From contig WQSX01000008.1 in assembly GCA_009787625.1 (NCBI GenBank), forward strand, positions 1 through 64,000: a DNA stretch of 64,000 nucleotides, in the 5' to 3' direction. This DNA comes from Oscillospiraceae bacterium. Its GTDB lineage: Bacteria > Bacillota > Clostridia > Oscillospirales > Oscillospiraceae. Made by a program: the position numbers and the translations under genes. The notes below the pieces were generated by a model that saw only the letters and a list, made by a program, of their open reading frames with translations, was not told where the DNA came from and did no database searches. Below, piece by piece: positions 35,238 through 44,884 of the stretch (positions are counted from its first letter, which is position 1; each line of letters starts with the position of its first letter).

Positions 35238-36539
35238 CTAGAAATAACTCTCCTGTTTTCCCTCTTCACGCAGAGACACAAAAATGGGAAACTGCAAACT
35301 AAACTGCCCTGTTTTCTTATCGCTACTCTCCTCTTTATACTTTACCTCAATAACCCTGTCAATAAGGTCATCACGCATACTCCAGAACGTAGCGCGCTGT
35401 TCATCTGTCATACCCGACCCAACATTAAGTGAGTTGCCCTTATAATCAACAACAAAAGCCCCCAAAATGCCGGAAAGCCTACCTGACCCCTCTTCGACCG
35501 CCGTAACCCGAAGGTCAACGGTGTAAAATTTCTTTATCTTCAAAATCCCGTTATGACGCTTGCACTTATATTCACTGTCACGGTTGAGCATCAACCCCTC
35601 CTTGTCCTCCTCAACCATTTTATCAAGATAGTGGTCAATCATACTTGGGTCATCACCTGTATAGAGAATCTTAACCGTAGAAACAGAAGTGAGGTTGAAC
35701 TTCTGTATTTTCTCGTGCAGGTTATTAACTTCTGTAAGGCGCTGCTTATATTTCCGGTCACTCTGCCCCTGCTTAAACTCATCTTTAGGGAGTAAATCAA
35801 AGATTACAAATTGAATTGAACTTTTATCAGCATCATCCTGACCAAGCAGGCCCGTTCCGATTCTGAAATTTTCATTATCGGCAAGCCCATCAACATTCTT
35901 GCGAACAAGCTCCCCATCAAGTACAAAATTATCTGAATCATCAAATAAACGGTCTATATCAGCGATTATATGCTCTAATCCCGCAAATTCCTTGCCTTGT
36001 CGGCTGATGATTTTGCCCTCAAAGAAAGTCCCGCGAACACCATTTAATTTTTCAGAAAGAGAAAACCATTCGCCCTCTTTGAGCGGCGATTTTTCAATAT
36101 TATAAGACTGCTGAACCTCCCACTGCGGCAGAAATTCAAAACCAAAAGCCTTGTTGACAGACTTTATATCACACCCAAGCTTCATACTTTTTGTGATTAT
36201 CGAAGCATAAAAAGTTCTCATATGCTCGTGCTGAGTACTAAGAAACGCACTTATATTCGCGATAACCTCATCGCTACCCGTATTGTTTGCAAGCACATAT
36301 TCCATAAGCTCTGCGAACACACCAAAGCTCTGTGTAGGCTCCTTTTCAGTCTGTTTAGAGATTTTTTTCTCAGAGATACCGGTTATAAGGTATGGATTTA
36401 AGAGATAATTTATGAATTTGCGAAAATTCTCATCTTCACGATTTTCAATTATAATATCCCGCTTAGCAAGGCTCGAACCTGTCTGCGCAAGAAGCTCAAA
36501 TATCTCCCTTACCTCAATGTCAGAAATGCAATTATTCAA
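35238..36539 (-). CDS. ATP-dependent DNA ligase, phage type
   Basis: About 433 aa. The nucleotidyl-transfer lysine lies in SEKLNGVRG (KxxGxR with N for D), motif III FVLDGELV, motif IV EGLMLNR, motif V ILKIKKF, followed by an OB-fold (SGMTDEQRATFWSMRDDLI...VIEVKYKEE). An N-terminal helical region of about 140 residues precedes the core, as in T4-like ligases. Bacteria replicate with an NAD ligase, so this is an accessory repair or phage-derived enzyme. The start is TTG 36539 with GGAGGAG; the frame upstream is read through a repeat. Confidence 0.87.
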   Translation of the reverse strand: MNNCISDIEVREIFELLAQTGSSLAKRDIIIENREDENFRKFINYLLNPYLITGISEKKISKQTEKEPTQSFGVFAELMEYVLANNTGSDEVIANISAFLSTQHEHMRTFYASIITKSMKLGCDIKSVNKAFGFEFLPQWEVQQSYNIEKSPLKEGEWFSLSEKLNGVRGTFFEGKIISRQGKEFAGLEHIIADIDRLFDDSDNFVLDGELVRKNVDGLADNENFRIGTGLLGQDDADKSSIQFVIFDLLPKDEFKQGQSDRKYKQRLTEVNNLHEKIQKFNLTSVSTVKILYTGDDPSMIDHYLDKMVEEDKEGLMLNRDSEYKCKRHNGILKIKKFYTVDLRVTAVEEGSGRLSGILGAFVVDYKGNSLNVGSGMTDEQRATFWSMRDDLIDRVIEVKYKEESSDKKTGQFSLQFPIFVSLREEGKQESYF

Positions 36540-36581
36540 TTTTTCTCCTCCTATATAAACTAATTGACCATTCACTAATCT

Positions 36582-36678
36582 AGCAGATGCTGGGCTGTTT
36601 GTGGAGTCTTTTTTTCGAGAACAGCGGTGTAGATCCCGATGGCTCGAAAAAAAGCGGAACAAATTGCCCGGTATCTGC
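36582..36678 (+). repeat. Dispersed hairpin element, copy 4
   Basis: Outer arms GCAGATGCTGGGC / GCCCGGTATCTGC pair with wobble changes on both sides relative to other copies; inner stem and loop as in copy 3. It begins 6 nt after the phosphopantetheinyl transferase stop codon and lies 43 nt before the ligase start. Confidence 0.88.
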
Positions 36679-36683
36679 GGCAA

Positions 36684-37301
36684 CTAACGCAATAAAAACA
36701 ATTCCAACGTCTCAAAGCCAACTTTTTTGACTATTGAATCAGATTCAGTAACACAGCAGTAATAACCATCACCCCGATAGAGCGTAATATCGACCAGCTC
36801 ATCTGCAATAATGTCCTTAAACTCAGCCGAAATCCCCTGCCCTGTTTGCTTCAGTACGCTCTCCTTTATAGCCCATACTCTGCAAAAAAACTCATCAGGA
36901 CTATCGCTTTTCAAATACTCCGTATATTCCCCATCTGCCAAAACACGCCGTGCCACCTTGTCTGAAACTGTTGTAATGCGCTGAATATCAACACCAATCG
37001 GTGAACCGGAAACAACACAAGCCACTGCATTTGCCGTGTGGCTAAGATTAAAATGAATTTCGGGATAGCTCCTGAGACAGGGTTTTTCATTTTTCCCATA
37101 CTCAAAAATCACTTGCTCATCTATACCATACTGAGCCACTAAAGCGTATCTTAGCAGTAAGTAAACCACCGCGGAAAGTTCCTTGCTTGAAGCCGACTTG
37201 AGCCTACCAATTTTCTCAATACGCTCCTGTGATAAGTAAGGAGCGTAACGAATGTGAAAGTTTCCGCTGAGCTTATCCACTTCATCAAAAATGTATAACA
37301 T
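36684..37301 (-). CDS. 4'-phosphopantetheinyl transferase, Sfp type
   Basis: Activates acyl or peptidyl carrier proteins by attaching the CoA-derived arm. Motifs HFNLSHTANAVACVVS, GVDIQRI (Mg ligand) and FFCRVWAIKESVLKQTGQGI (WxxKES) are intact in 205 aa. A -10 element lies only 6 nt before the ATG and no ribosome site is present, so the mRNA may be leaderless. No biosynthetic cluster is adjacent, so a fatty-acid role is equally possible. Confidence 0.92.
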   Translation of the reverse strand: MLYIFDEVDKLSGNFHIRYAPYLSQERIEKIGRLKSASSKELSAVVYLLLRYALVAQYGIDEQVIFEYGKNEKPCLRSYPEIHFNLSHTANAVACVVSGSPIGVDIQRITTVSDKVARRVLADGEYTEYLKSDSPDEFFCRVWAIKESVLKQTGQGISAEFKDIIADELVDITLYRGDGYYCCVTESDSIVKKVGFETLELFLLR

Positions 37302-37307
37302 TTAAGT

Positions 37308-37337
37308 ATTTTAACATAAGTCGAAGCAAATTTACAA
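37308..37337 (-). promoter_or_regulatory. Promoter of the phosphopantetheinyl transferase gene
   Basis: Minus strand TTGTAA (37337-37332), 18-bp spacer with extended TGT, TAAAAT (37313-37308), then 6 nt and the ATG. The predicted transcription start coincides with the start codon. Confidence 0.6.
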
Positions 37338-37461
37338 GTGTTTGAGAAGATTAGCGTTCATATAACAATTTTCAAAATTTCCACAAGTCTAACATGTAAT
37401 GCGACAATCTGCGAAAAGCGCAATAAATACAAAATATAAATATAGCACTCCCAAACAAAAT

Positions 37462-37470
37462 ATGATAAAA
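37462..37470 (+). promoter_or_regulatory. Extended -10 element upstream of the S66 peptidase
   Basis: TGATAAAAT with no clear -35, about 36 nt before the start codon. Modest support. Confidence 0.4.
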
Positions 37471-37505
37471 TATCCAATAAATCTAAATTTCGGAGGTGCT
37501 CGCAC

Positions 37506-38507
37506 ATGATTCTTGCAGAAAAACTAAAAAAAGGCGACACAATAGCCTTTTTCTCACCGTCAAGCCCTGCAACTGCATTTGCCCCCAAGCGCTTTCAGCG
37601 AGCTGTGGACTTTTTGGAAAGCAAAGGGTTTAACCTCACTGCGGGAAACTTAACGGGAAAAAGCGACTTCTACCGCTCAGGCACTATAGCAGAACGGGCT
37701 GAGGAACTAAACAGCCTTATAGGAAACCCTGAAATCAAGTGCATAATGTCAACCATCGGCGGCATGAATTCAAACTCACTACTCCCCTATATCGACTATG
37801 ATCAGCTGATAAAAAATCCTAAAATCATTGTAGGATATTCCGATATGACAGCAATATTGCTGGGCATTTACGCAAAAACCGGACTGGTGACATACTATGG
37901 ACCGGCTCTTGTTGCGTCATTTGGCGAGTTTTCACCGTTTTTAGATATGACATACGAATACTTCAGCAATATTCTGGTAAACCCTGCGAGCCCGCCACAT
38001 ACACTGCCCACACCAGCCTTTTGGACAGACGAATTCATAAACTGGGAAGATCAGACAGAACCAAAAGTTCAAAATGAAAACAAGCTGATTACCGCAAGCT
38101 CCGGTACCGCCGAAGGCAGAGTTATAGGAGGAAACCTAAACACAATAGGCGGATTTTTCGGTAGCCCCTATATGCCTGAAATTAAAGAGGGCGATATTTT
38201 GTTTATAGAGGACTGCCTGACAACGATTGCTACAATAGAACGCAGTTTTTCAATGCTCAAAGTAAGTGGCGTATTCGATAAAATCTCAGGCATTATTCTG
38301 GGCAAACACGAACAATTCAAAGACTCAGGCACAAACCGCAAACCACATGAAGTTCTTTTAGAAGTGATAGGCAAGCCAAAATTTCCAATACTGGCAGAGT
38401 TCGACTGCTCACACATGCACCCCATGCTAACTCTGCCGATTGGGTGCAACATCAAGCTTGACGCAACGAACCAAACAGTGACACTTATCAGTAAGTGGAT
38501 TGGGTGA
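37506..38507 (+). CDS. S66 family peptidase (LD-carboxypeptidase / MccF-like)
   Basis: 333-aa serine peptidase. Nucleophile Ser in IVGYSDMTAIL, and the conserved GGNLNTIGGFFGSPYMPEI then GDILFIEDC block carries the family Glu; C-terminal His in FDCSHMHPMLTLPIG. Length and the insertion before GGNL favour the MccF branch (cleaves microcin C-type aminoacyl-nucleotides) over muropeptide LdcA, but both are possible. Ribosome site GGAGG; an extended -10 TGATAAAAT lies at 37462-37470. Confidence 0.88.
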   Translation: MILAEKLKKGDTIAFFSPSSPATAFAPKRFQRAVDFLESKGFNLTAGNLTGKSDFYRSGTIAERAEELNSLIGNPEIKCIMSTIGGMNSNSLLPYIDYDQLIKNPKIIVGYSDMTAILLGIYAKTGLVTYYGPALVASFGEFSPFLDMTYEYFSNILVNPASPPHTLPTPAFWTDEFINWEDQTEPKVQNENKLITASSGTAEGRVIGGNLNTIGGFFGSPYMPEIKEGDILFIEDCLTTIATIERSFSMLKVSGVFDKISGIILGKHEQFKDSGTNRKPHEVLLEVIGKPKFPILAEFDCSHMHPMLTLPIGCNIKLDATNQTVTLISKWIG

Positions 38508-38541
38508 TACTCAATAAACAATAGATTTTTTACAAAATTTA

Positions 38542-38550
38542 TGTTATAAT
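38542..38550 (+). promoter_or_regulatory. Extended -10 promoter of secA
   Basis: TGTTATAAT, a perfect extended -10; the -35 region is poor. It lies 38 nt before the secA start codon. Confidence 0.6.
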
Positions 38551-38587
38551 ACTTTACATAACTAAGCAAGAAAGAAAGGCATACTCA

Positions 38588-41374
38588 ATGATAGGAAAAG
38601 TATTCTCAAAAATATTTGGCACACCCAATGAGCGAGAACTAAAAACGCTTGCACCGATTATAGAAGAAATCGAGGCATTAGAAGACGAATATCGCAAGCT
38701 CACAGACGAACAGCTCAAAGCAAAAACACCTGAGCTAAAACAGCGACTCGAAAACGGAGAAACACTCGACGACATATTGCCCGAAGCATTTGCGGCAGTG
38801 CGTGAAGCAAGTGACCGAGTTCTGGGAATGCGCCCGTTCCATGTTCAGCTCATCGGTGGTGTCGTCCTGCACCAAGGCAGAATCGCCGAAATGAAAACAG
38901 GTGAAGGTAAAACACTGGTTGCCGTCATGCCCTCATACCTCAACGCACTTTCAGGAGAAGGCGTCCATGTAGTAACCGTAAACGACTACCTCGCAAGGCG
39001 CGATAGTGAATGGATGGGTAAAGTTCACCGCTTTATGGGACTCGAAGTCGGACTGATAGTACACGGAATCTCAAACGAGGACCGACGCAAATCCTACGCC
39101 GCAGACATTACATACGGCACCAACAACGAACTCGGCTTCGACTACCTGCGCGACAATATGTCACTTTACAAAAGAGACATGGTTCAGCGCGACCACATAT
39201 ATGCCATCGTCGATGAGGTTGACTCAATTTTAATCGACGAAGCCCGTACACCACTCATTATATCAGGTCAAGGCGATGAATCTACAGAGCTTTACACAAA
39301 AGTCAACGATTTTGTCGCAAGGCTCAAAAAGAAAGTATACGCAACCATCGACGAAAAAGCCCAAGAGGATGAAAATATCCAGGTCGATTATGTCGTCGAT
39401 GAAAAAGGAAAATCATCAACCCTCACGGCTCGAGGCATAAAAAAAGCCGAGCAACACTTCAACCTTGAAAACCTCGCCGACCTCGAAAACAGCACCCTCT
39501 CACATCATATCAACCAAGCCCTGAAAGCCTACGGGACAATGCACAAAGATGTCGACTATGTTGTCAAAGACGGTGAAGTAATCATTGTTGACGAATTCAC
39601 AGGGCGTCTAATGGTCGGCAGACGTTATTCCGAAGGACTGCACCAAGCCATTGAAGCGAAAGAACGTGTTGAAGTCGCCAGAGAAAGTAAAACGCTCGCC
39701 ACAATAACATTCCAAAACTACTTCAGACTCTACAATAAACTCTCAGGCATGACAGGTACCGCCCTCACAGAAGCTGAAGAATTTGGCACAATCTACAAGC
39801 TCGACATCATAGAAATCCCCACAAACCGCCCACTCGCCCGTATCGACAACCCCGATGTCATATACAAAAACGAAAACGGAAAAAACAATGCAATAATCAA
39901 CCAAATCGAAGAGTGCCATAAGAAAGGACAACCTGTTCTCGTAGGTACAGTCTCCATTGAAAAGAGTGAACAGCTCGCGGCTTTACTTAAAAAGCGCGGA
40001 GTTCCACACAATGTACTAAATGCAAAGCACCACGAAAAAGAAGCGGAGATAGTCGCACAGGCAGGTACGCTCGGCTCAGTCACAATTGCCACCAACATGG
40101 CAGGTCGCGGTACTGACATCGTGCTCGGAGGTAACTCCGAATACCTCGCAAAACGCGACATGAAAAAAGCAGGTCTGACCGACGAAATTATTAATGAAGC
40201 CACAGGTTACGCTGAGACAGACGACGAAGAAATCATCTCCGCACGCAAGATGTTTGCCGAAAAACTTCAAAGTCACCGTGAAGTTACATCTGTAGAGGCT
40301 GAAAAAGTCAAAGAAGCGGGTGGTCTGTTCATACTCGGTACCGAGCGTCACGAAGCTCGCCGTATCGACAATCAGCTCCGCGGACGTGCAGGCCGTCAAG
40401 GCGACCCCGGTGAAACGAGATTTTACATAGCTCTGACCGATGATATTATGCGGCTTTTCGGCTCGGAAAGAATTATGGGCATGATGGAAGCCCTTGGTCT
40501 CGAAGAGGATATGCCCATAGACAAAAAAATGCTCTCCAACGCAATCGAATCCGCACAGCGCAGAGTTGAAAGCAGAAACTTCCAAATGCGTAAACATGTA
40601 CTTGAGTACGACGATGTAATGAATACTCAGCGTACAATCGTTTATAACCAACGCAGGAAAGTTCTCGACGGCGAGGATATCACGCAAAACATCAGAACAA
40701 TGATTGAAGAAACCGTTGAAGCTACAGTGAGCGCAGGGTTTAAAGATAACAATATAATAAGTGAAAGCTCAGAATTAGCCGAAGTTTTACAGCCGCTTGA
40801 AGTTTTATTTTTAAGTAAAGACGAAGTTAAACTCCCGTCAGGTGGTTTCGATAAAGATTCTCTTTATGAGCTACTTTTAGGTAAAGCAGAAACGGTATAT
40901 AAAGCACGCGAAACAGAGTTCGGAACCCCACCCGGCTCCGATACCCCTCTGATGAGGGAACTCGAACGTGTCATAATGCTGAGAGTTGTTGATGAATTTT
41001 GGATGACTCACATTGATGCCATGGAGAGTCTTAGAGATACTGTGCGCCTCCGTGCATATGCTCAAACAAACCCCGTTGACGAATATAAGCGCGAAGGTTT
41101 CGATATGTTTGAAGAGATGATTGGCGCTATTAAAGAGGAAGTCGTAAGACGTATTTTCACTGTTCGTATCAGAAAAGATGAGAATCTACAGCGCCGTGGT
41201 GTGGCAGGAAACTTCAGAGCTTCCGCACAAAACTTCTTCGGTCCGCAAGCCCGCGGCGGCAAGCAGTCAAACAAAGCCATGAAAATAGGTAAAAACGCTC
41301 CATGCCCATGTGGTAAAAAGCGTCCTAACGGTCTCCCCATGAAATATAAAGACTGTTGCGGCAGAGGTGCTTAG
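38588..41374 (+). CDS. secA: Protein translocase ATPase SecA
   Basis: Motor of the Sec secretion system. Walker [13 protein letters not shown]-box-like [20 protein letters not shown], helicase motif [16 protein letters not shown], and a C-terminal zinc-binding tail [23 protein letters not shown] that binds SecB or membranes. 928 aa, normal. Ribosome site AAAGAAAGG. It overlaps or abuts pgeF downstream. Confidence 0.99.
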   Translation: MIGKVFSKIFGTPNERELKTLAPIIEEIEALEDEYRKLTDEQLKAKTPELKQRLENGETLDDILPEAFAAVREASDRVLGMRPFHVQLIGGVVLHQGRIAEMKTGEGKTLVAVMPSYLNALSGEGVHVVTVNDYLARRDSEWMGKVHRFMGLEVGLIVHGISNEDRRKSYAADITYGTNNELGFDYLRDNMSLYKRDMVQRDHIYAIVDEVDSILIDEARTPLIISGQGDESTELYTKVNDFVARLKKKVYATIDEKAQEDENIQVDYVVDEKGKSSTLTARGIKKAEQHFNLENLADLENSTLSHHINQALKAYGTMHKDVDYVVKDGEVIIVDEFTGRLMVGRRYSEGLHQAIEAKERVEVARESKTLATITFQNYFRLYNKLSGMTGTALTEAEEFGTIYKLDIIEIPTNRPLARIDNPDVIYKNENGKNNAIINQIEECHKKGQPVLVGTVSIEKSEQLAALLKKRGVPHNVLNAKHHEKEAEIVAQAGTLGSVTIATNMAGRGTDIVLGGNSEYLAKRDMKKAGLTDEIINEATGYAETDDEEIISARKMFAEKLQSHREVTSVEAEKVKEAGGLFILGTERHEARRIDNQLRGRAGRQGDPGETRFYIALTDDIMRLFGSERIMGMMEALGLEEDMPIDKKMLSNAIESAQRRVESRNFQMRKHVLEYDDVMNTQRTIVYNQRRKVLDGEDITQNIRTMIEETVEATVSAGFKDNNIISESSELAEVLQPLEVLFLSKDEVKLPSGGFDKDSLYELLLGKAETVYKARETEFGTPPGSDTPLMRELERVIMLRVVDEFWMTHIDAMESLRDTVRLRAYAQTNPVDEYKREGFDMFEEMIGAIKEEVVRRIFTVRIRKDENLQRRGVAGNFRASAQNFFGPQARGGKQSNKAMKIGKNAPCPCGKKRPNGLPMKYKDCCGRGA

Positions 41375-41375
41375 A

Positions 41376-42143
41376 TTGTTTTTTAATGAATTGAGCTCAA
41401 ATGGTTTAACCTACATGGCATCACCAAATATCAGTGCAGCTCATGCATTCACAACTAGGCTCGGTGGTGTCAGCACAGGAATACTCTCTTCACTAAATCT
41501 ATCGCAGAGTGCAGGTGATAAGCCGGATAATGTCAAGGAAAACTATGACTTACTCTGCAAGGCTCTGGGAATAGAATCTCGTGATTTAGTGTGTAATTCA
41601 CAGGTACATGGCACAGACATAAGAATTGCGACCTTAGGGGACACAGGCAAGCTCTTTGAGCGGGGTGCTCCAAAAGCAGATGGACTTATTACGAACTCTC
41701 CCGGAGTTGCGCTGATGGTTTTTTCGGCAGACTGCGTGCCGATTCTTCTGCACGACCCTGTGAAAAATGTCATAGGTGCCGTTCACGCAGGGTGGCGCGG
41801 CACAGCCTCAAACATTGTCGGGTGTGCTATAACCAAAATGGAAACTGTCTTTAGCTGTAAGCCAAGTGATATCAGAGCCGCAATCGGTCCATGCATCTCT
41901 AAATGTTGCTTTGAAACCGACGATGATGTGGCAAGTGCGCTATCGAATGTTTCAACAAAATGCGGCGAAAAATACATGGTTGACCTCAAAAAGTCAAATA
42001 TGCTTTCACTTGAAAAAGCAGGCGTACATGATATAGTAGTCTCAAATGAATGCACCTCGTGTAGCTCAGATAAATACTGGTCGCACAGAAAAACAAAAGG
42101 AAAAAGAGGCACACAAGCCGCACTGATAACCCTCGCTTGTTAG
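41376..42143 (+). CDS. pgeF: Polyphenol oxidase / purine nucleoside phosphorylase family (PgeF/YlmD)
   Basis: About 255-aa copper/zinc-dependent multi-function enzyme of the laccase-like DUF152 family; recent work describes purine nucleoside phosphorylase and adenosine deaminase activity. Metal ligands lie in NSQVHGTDI (His), SADCVPILLHDP (Cys) and GAVHAGWRGT (His). The start is TTG 41376, directly after the secA stop codon, with GAGG; a GTG at 41367 inside secA is the alternative. Co-transcribed with secA. Confidence 0.92.
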   Translation: MFFNELSSNGLTYMASPNISAAHAFTTRLGGVSTGILSSLNLSQSAGDKPDNVKENYDLLCKALGIESRDLVCNSQVHGTDIRIATLGDTGKLFERGAPKADGLITNSPGVALMVFSADCVPILLHDPVKNVIGAVHAGWRGTASNIVGCAITKMETVFSCKPSDIRAAIGPCISKCCFETDDDVASALSNVSTKCGEKYMVDLKKSNMLSLEKAGVHDIVVSNECTSCSSDKYWSHRKTKGKRGTQAALITLAC

Positions 42144-42230
42144 TATGTCAAGTTGCTTAAATCCATGCACTTATCTCCCCAAATCATACTTACAGTACAG
42201 ATCCCCCACCCGAAAGTAGCACTAAAAAGC

Positions 42231-42312
42231 TCGTCATTGCGGGCTTGACCCGCAATCCCACACGGGTATGCTCATTATTCGGGGGATTGCGGCTCGGAGG
42301 CCGTAATGACGA
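42231..42312 (+). repeat. Palindromic repeat with CGTCATTGCGG ends
   Basis: Arms TCGTCATTGCGG (42231-42242) and CCGTAATGACGA (42301-42312), with inner arms CGCAATCCC and GGGGATTGCG. This is a nested hairpin of about 82 nt, similar to the widespread 'CGTCATTGCGGGCTTGACC' type repeats. Located between pgeF and the solute-binding protein gene. Confidence 0.75.
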
Positions 42313-42343
42313 TGTAGGTATAAATAGCCAAAGGATTTCCACC

Positions 42344-43990
42344 ATGAAAAAACGACTTATAGTTCTAATTGCATTTATACTGTCAACATCAGTTTTTATT
42401 CAGGGCTGTTGGTTACCTCTCATGCCTGAATTTAATCCTCCCCCGCTCCCGCAGTTGCCCGACTTTGAACCTCCCCCCATGCCATTAGACCAACCTGCCG
42501 AGAACAGACCCGAAAGACCCGGACGGTTTACATTGCGATACGATTCTGAGTCCACAATGAACCCAATACTTGCGCTAAACAGAGATAATATAACTTTAAG
42601 TTCCCTGCTCTATGAGACCCTATTTATCCTTGACGAAAACTTGGTAGAAGTGCAATCCCTTGTCCGTGAATGGTATTCAGAGGATAATGAAGTCTTTACA
42701 TTCCACATACTCCCCGACATACTGATGCACGACGGAGAACTCCTCACAGCAATTGATGTGACGTATTCCATACGTCAGGCAATGCAAAACGGCAGACATG
42801 TGAGCAAACTGCGCGGAGTTTCAGAGGTCAGTTCAGATGGTGAGCTGACAGTGACAATAACACTTTCTGCGCCAAATGCTCGTTTTGTGAGATTGCTCGA
42901 TATACCTATAATCAGAAGCGGCACAATCGGTGAGCGCATACCCCCCGGTTCAGGGCCTTTTATGTTTCCGCATCCCGAAGCAATGTGGTTAACTCGTTTT
43001 ATTCAGCACAGAAACTATGCGTATATGCCTTTATCGACAGTTTATCTCAGAGTGAGCACCGACAGTGAACTAACAGGTCTTTTTGACGAGGGCTTTCTGA
43101 GTCTCTTGTGGGATGACCCCACCGGAGCGTTTGACATTAGATTAAACCGTATGCATGAACCGCGTATTTTTGACACGAGTTCTCTACAATTTCTGGGGTT
43201 TAACTCAAATTCTCCTGCACTGAGCAACCCTGATGTCCGCCGAGCTATTAGCAGCTCTATTGACAGGCAGTATATTGTCGAAAACATAATGAACGCACCA
43301 AGAGCAGGTCAAACCATCGCTTCCCCACTCGCTATATCCCCGGTTTTTAACATGTATGACCCATCTTGGGAACCACCTCAAGACCCTCTGCTCGAGATGG
43401 CGGCACTGTTTGAACGTGCGGGGCTGCTTGACTATAATTATGACGGTTTTCTCGAAAGACCTGTCGGCTATGCTGAGTTTGTTGAATTTACGCTTGATTT
43501 TATCGTCAATGTTGAAAACGCACATAAAATTGCTGCCGCAGAAAAGATTGCCAACGATTTAAGATTAGTTGGTATAGATGTAAATGTACGTACATTACCT
43601 TGGACTAATTTTATGGAAGCGTTAAGTGATGGCACATTTGATATTTACTTCGGAGAAATTCAGCTCGGAGCTGACTTTGATTTATCTCCTCTTCTGCTCC
43701 CCGGAGACGGAAACTTAAACTTTGGCGGAATGGGAAGTATTGGATTTGCAGGTCTGATTGCAGATTTTCTTGCCGCCGACACACAAGTCGAAGTGAGCAT
43801 GGCAGGTAGGGCACTTTTAGATGAAATCAGGTTTAACGCACCTTTTGCCCCTATACTATACTCCCGTCATGCCATTTATACGCCTACCGGAGTTATTTCA
43901 GGCGGTGCATATCCTACGCAGTCAGGCATTTTTCACAACTTCCAAGATTGGTCAATCGACCTTCTGCAACTTTCAAGACTGGACAATTGA
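42344..43990 (+). CDS. Family-5 extracellular solute-binding lipoprotein
   Basis: Peptide/nickel-type ABC transporter binding protein, about 548 aa. Signal peptide with lipobox FIQGC, a Pro-rich linker (residues about 25-55), then the SBP family 5 fold (LRYDSESTMNPILALNRDNITLSSLLYETLF, HDGELLTAIDVTYSIRQA, AISSSIDRQYIVENI). No permease or ATPase gene is adjacent, so it is an orphan binding protein here. The 3' end contains a 31-nt imperfect direct duplication that changes the reading frame of the last residues. Start ATG 42344 with AAGGA; the open frame to 42245 runs through the palindrome. Confidence 0.88.
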   Translation: MKKRLIVLIAFILSTSVFIQGCWLPLMPEFNPPPLPQLPDFEPPPMPLDQPAENRPERPGRFTLRYDSESTMNPILALNRDNITLSSLLYETLFILDENLVEVQSLVREWYSEDNEVFTFHILPDILMHDGELLTAIDVTYSIRQAMQNGRHVSKLRGVSEVSSDGELTVTITLSAPNARFVRLLDIPIIRSGTIGERIPPGSGPFMFPHPEAMWLTRFIQHRNYAYMPLSTVYLRVSTDSELTGLFDEGFLSLLWDDPTGAFDIRLNRMHEPRIFDTSSLQFLGFNSNSPALSNPDVRRAISSSIDRQYIVENIMNAPRAGQTIASPLAISPVFNMYDPSWEPPQDPLLEMAALFERAGLLDYNYDGFLERPVGYAEFVEFTLDFIVNVENAHKIAAAEKIANDLRLVGIDVNVRTLPWTNFMEALSDGTFDIYFGEIQLGADFDLSPLLLPGDGNLNFGGMGSIGFAGLIADFLAADTQVEVSMAGRALLDEIRFNAPFAPILYSRHAIYTPTGVISGGAYPTQSGIFHNFQDWSIDLLQLSRLDN

Positions 43991-44078
43991 CCTCTTAATA
44001 CCGGGTGGCTTAAGGTACGCACTTGAAAGCCTCGTAAATCCTGCATTACTTAAAATTTATATCATGGGGGGTATAACT

Positions 44079-44471
44079 ATGACAGACAAGAAATTACTTG
44101 AAATGGCAGTTGAAGCGATGGAAAACGCTTATTCACCCTATTCAAACAGAAAAGTAGGTTCTGCTGTTGAATGCATTGACGGCACTGTATTCACAGGCTC
44201 AGTGATTGAAAATGTGGCAATTGGCACAACAATTTGTGCAGAAGCCGCTGCCATTTCTGCCGCAATCTCTGCCGGACACCGTGCTTTTAAGCGCATTGCA
44301 GTCATTTCGGAAGGCAAAACATATCGGCTGCCCTGCGGTTCATGCCGGCAACTACTCAATGAGTTTTCACCCGAAATAGAGGTTTTATGTGCCAGAGCTT
44401 CTGATGGACGATACATAAGCCATAATCTCACAGAATTACTTCCGCTGCCGCTTGATGCACGTGAAAATTGA
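44079..44471 (+). CDS. cdd: Cytidine deaminase (first copy)
   Basis: Pyrimidine salvage enzyme of about 130 aa. Zinc site CAEAAAI (HAE-type replaced by CAE) and PCGSCRQLL; YSPYSNRKVGSAVE start. The start is ATG 44079 after GGGGGG; an open frame to 43821 overlaps the upstream gene and carries its former C-terminus. A second, different cdd lies at 47221. Overlaps none of its neighbours. Confidence 0.93.
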   Translation: MTDKKLLEMAVEAMENAYSPYSNRKVGSAVECIDGTVFTGSVIENVAIGTTICAEAAAISAAISAGHRAFKRIAVISEGKTYRLPCGSCRQLLNEFSPEIEVLCARASDGRYISHNLTELLPLPLDAREN

Positions 44472-44532
44472 GTTTCAGGTGTCAAATTGCAAAAAATATA
44501 CAAATTGTCACCGTTTTGTAAACAATAAAGCC

Positions 44533-44560
44533 TTTACACTTTGACAGAATTTGTTATAAT
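44533..44560 (+). promoter_or_regulatory. Sigma-A promoter of ireB
   Basis: TTTACA (44533-44538), 16-bp spacer, TATAAT (44555-44560) with extended TGT. It precedes ireB by 45 nt and may also serve the GGDEF gene. Confidence 0.75.
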
Positions 44561-44605
44561 GGATAGTTGATGTATCTTATTTTGTCGTAAGGGGAGGTTG
44601 ATATT

Positions 44606-44848
44606 ATGGATGGATATACTCGAAAGTTTGACGTTGTAAGTGGTGAAAATAATACTCGTGAAATATTGTCATCAGTTTATGATGCACTAAGGCTGAAAGG
44701 TTATAACCCGGTAAATCAAATCGTGGGATATATCCTATCTGAAGACCCCACCTACATCACAAATTACAATAACGCACGAGCACTTATCAGCAAGCTCGAT
44801 AGAGATGAACTGCTTCAAGAATTGGTATCGTCATACCTTAATAAATAA
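44606..44848 (+). CDS. ireB: IreB family regulatory phosphoprotein
   Basis: 80-aa DUF965 protein. In Enterococcus IreB is phosphorylated by the PASTA kinase IreK and influences cephalosporin resistance. The family core [32 protein letters not shown] and [15 protein letters not shown] is intact; TRKFD near the start carries the conserved Thr. Ribosome site GGGGAGG. Normally beside alaS and ruvX; here it stands before a GGDEF gene. Confidence 0.95.
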   Translation: MDGYTRKFDVVSGENNTREILSSVYDALRLKGYNPVNQIVGYILSEDPTYITNYNNARALISKLDRDELLQELVSSYLNK

Positions 44849-44884
44849 TTAAAGTAGCAAAAACAGGCGAGGTGTAATAAATCC

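Noticed and set aside
40076-40687. 203-codon antisense frame inside secA
   Set aside because: Composition is that of a reverse-complement shadow; secA is intact.
43821-44078. N-terminal extension of the first cytidine deaminase
   Set aside because: These codons overlap the solute-binding protein gene and encode a second-frame copy of its C-terminus; the deaminase has its own ribosome site before 44079.
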